Assembly: GCA_937868145.1 (NCBI GenBank)
Contig: CALMMH010000183.1
Span: 1 to 6,063, forward strand
Length of the DNA: 6,063 nucleotides
Origin: an uncultured Phycisphaerales bacterium
GTDB taxonomy: Bacteria; Planctomycetota; Phycisphaerae; Sedimentisphaerales; Anaerobacaceae
Reading direction: 5' to 3'
Numbering within the stretch: position 1 is the first letter of the stretch; each line of letters begins with the position of its first letter. A program made the translations under genes and the position numbers. A model generated the notes under the pieces. It made no database searches and was not told the DNA's origin. It saw only the letters and a program-made list of their open reading frames with translations. Shown here piece after piece: positions 5,308 to 6,063 of the stretch.

Positions 5308-6063
5308 ATGGCATCGCAGATCAACACGCGTCGCGATTTCCTGAAAATGATGGGTCTCGGCGTCGCCGCAATGACGACGGGCGCCCAGGCCCATGTCGCT
5401 GACAAGGCTGACGCTCCGACCATCGACCCGCAATTCTTCATTCGCGAGGACGAGTTGACGCTGAAGTTCCGTCAGCAAGGCGCCGAGCGCTGCTTGTCTT
5501 TCGCCAAACGCCGCGGTTCGCCCGAGGCGTGGCGCCGCGAGTGCAAAGCCAAGCTGGCCGAGCTGCTGGGCTTTTCTCCGCCGGCTCCGTGCAAGGCCCG
5601 CCTGCTGCGTTCGACTGCTTGCGGCGATGTGACGATCGAAGCTTGGGTGATGCAGGTGGACGATTCGCTCTCGATCCCGGCCTATTTCCTTTCGCCGCCC
5701 GGCGGCTCTCAGAAAGCGGTGATGGCGATCCACGGTCACGGCCAAGTCGAACCCTGTGTCGGATCGGGGGACGACTATCACCACATGTTCGCGTTGAATC
5801 TCGCTCGGGCCGGCTGCACGGTGCTGTGCCCTGCTCTTCGCGGCTTCGGCGTGCTGGGCGATGTCGCGCGACAGCGGGAGAACTACTGCCTGGACTACTG
5901 GAGCTGGGATCGCGGCCCGCAGTTCTCGCTGGTCACTGACGCATTCCTCTACGGCAAGACCCTGGTCGGGACTCACATCGAAGACTTGCTTCGCTGGGAG
6001 CAGTGGCTCGCGGACACCAAGGATGTCACAACCCTCGATGTTGCAGGCATCTCTTACGGCGGC
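5308..6063 (+). CDS. Tat-exported alpha/beta hydrolase, acetyl-xylan-esterase/Abhydrolase_7-like (3' partial)
   Basis: The frame is open from the ATG at 5308 to the right edge, giving 252 residues with no stop. The start has GGGAG (5296-5300) seven bases upstream. The N-terminus has a textbook twin-arginine motif, NTRRDFLKMMG (6-16), then a hydrophobic stretch and a likely AQA cleavage site (26-28), so the protein should be exported. The hydrolase part shows SIPAYFLSPP (122-131), VMAIHGHG (138-145, the oxyanion-hole strand), DDYHHMFALNLARAGCTVLCPALRGFG (155-181), and the nucleophile elbow GISYGG (247-252) with predicted catalytic S249 at the very edge. The acid and histidine of the triad lie outside the window. 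This layout fits the dienelactone-hydrolase/acetyl-xylan-esterase-like hydrolases with a long N-terminal helical lead (61-90). Next to a GH51-like enzyme, removal of acetyl or other ester groups from a hemicellulose is a reasonable inference. Peptidase or other esterase activity cannot be excluded. Confidence 0.88.
   Translation, partial: MASQINTRRDFLKMMGLGVAAMTTGAQAHVADKADAPTIDPQFFIREDELTLKFRQQGAERCLSFAKRRGSPEAWRRECKAKLAELLGFSPPAPCKARLLRSTACGDVTIEAWVMQVDDSLSIPAYFLSPPGGSQKAVMAIHGHGQVEPCVGSGDDYHHMFALNLARAGCTVLCPALRGFGVLGDVARQRENYCLDYWSWDRGPQFSLVTDAFLYGKTLVGTHIEDLLRWEQWLADTKDVTTLDVAGISYGG

Overview
The window is high-GC, gene-dense bacterial DNA with every supported gene on the + strand. Two things point to a planctomycete-type bacterium (Planctomycetota, perhaps Phycisphaerae or Sedimentisphaerales): a Tat-exported Gfo/Idh/MocA oxidoreductase next to exported carbohydrate-active enzymes, and short GTAGGG- and TTTACGATT-type intergenic repeats. 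This assignment is an inference from gene style; no rRNA or other marker is present.

Left part (1-1888), phosphate-uptake control. The first reading frame enters from the left edge as the C-terminal part of DNA gyrase subunit B. At about 251-270 it changes, in frame, into the last ~30 residues of a phosphate-transporter ATPase (PstB). Two bases after its stop comes a complete pstB (352-1116), then a 106-bp spacer carrying short direct and inverted repeats, then phoU (1223-1888). The expected arrangement is a tandem pstB-pstB-phoU end of a pst operon, with the first pstB replaced by gyrB sequence up to its last ~90 bp. That is either a real short-homology recombination or an assembly chimera. 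The complete PstB has a degenerate ABC signature (LTLEQ instead of LSGGQ), so it may work as the non-canonical half of a PstB heterodimer.

Middle and right part (1889-6063), an exported carbohydrate-degradation cluster. A 205-bp spacer with a GC-rich palindrome leads into three consecutive genes, each with its own Shine-Dalgarno sequence and each encoding a protein with an N-terminal twin-arginine (Tat) signal. They are a Gfo/Idh/MocA-family protein (2094-3623), a GH51-like alpha-L-arabinofuranosidase (3699-5240, with the start corrected from an upstream GTG), and an alpha/beta hydrolase of the acetyl-xylan-esterase/Abhydrolase_7 type (5308 to the right edge, cut just after its nucleophile elbow). 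Together they suggest debranching and deacetylation of an arabinose-containing plant or algal polysaccharide outside the cytoplasm, with an exported sugar-modifying enzyme of unknown substrate.

The gaps before the second and third genes of this cluster each hold a copy of the same 26-bp hairpin, starting exactly 17 bases after the preceding stop codon. I see no tRNA, rRNA, CRISPR array, transposase or convincing intrinsic terminator. No stretch over 300 bp is without a gene.
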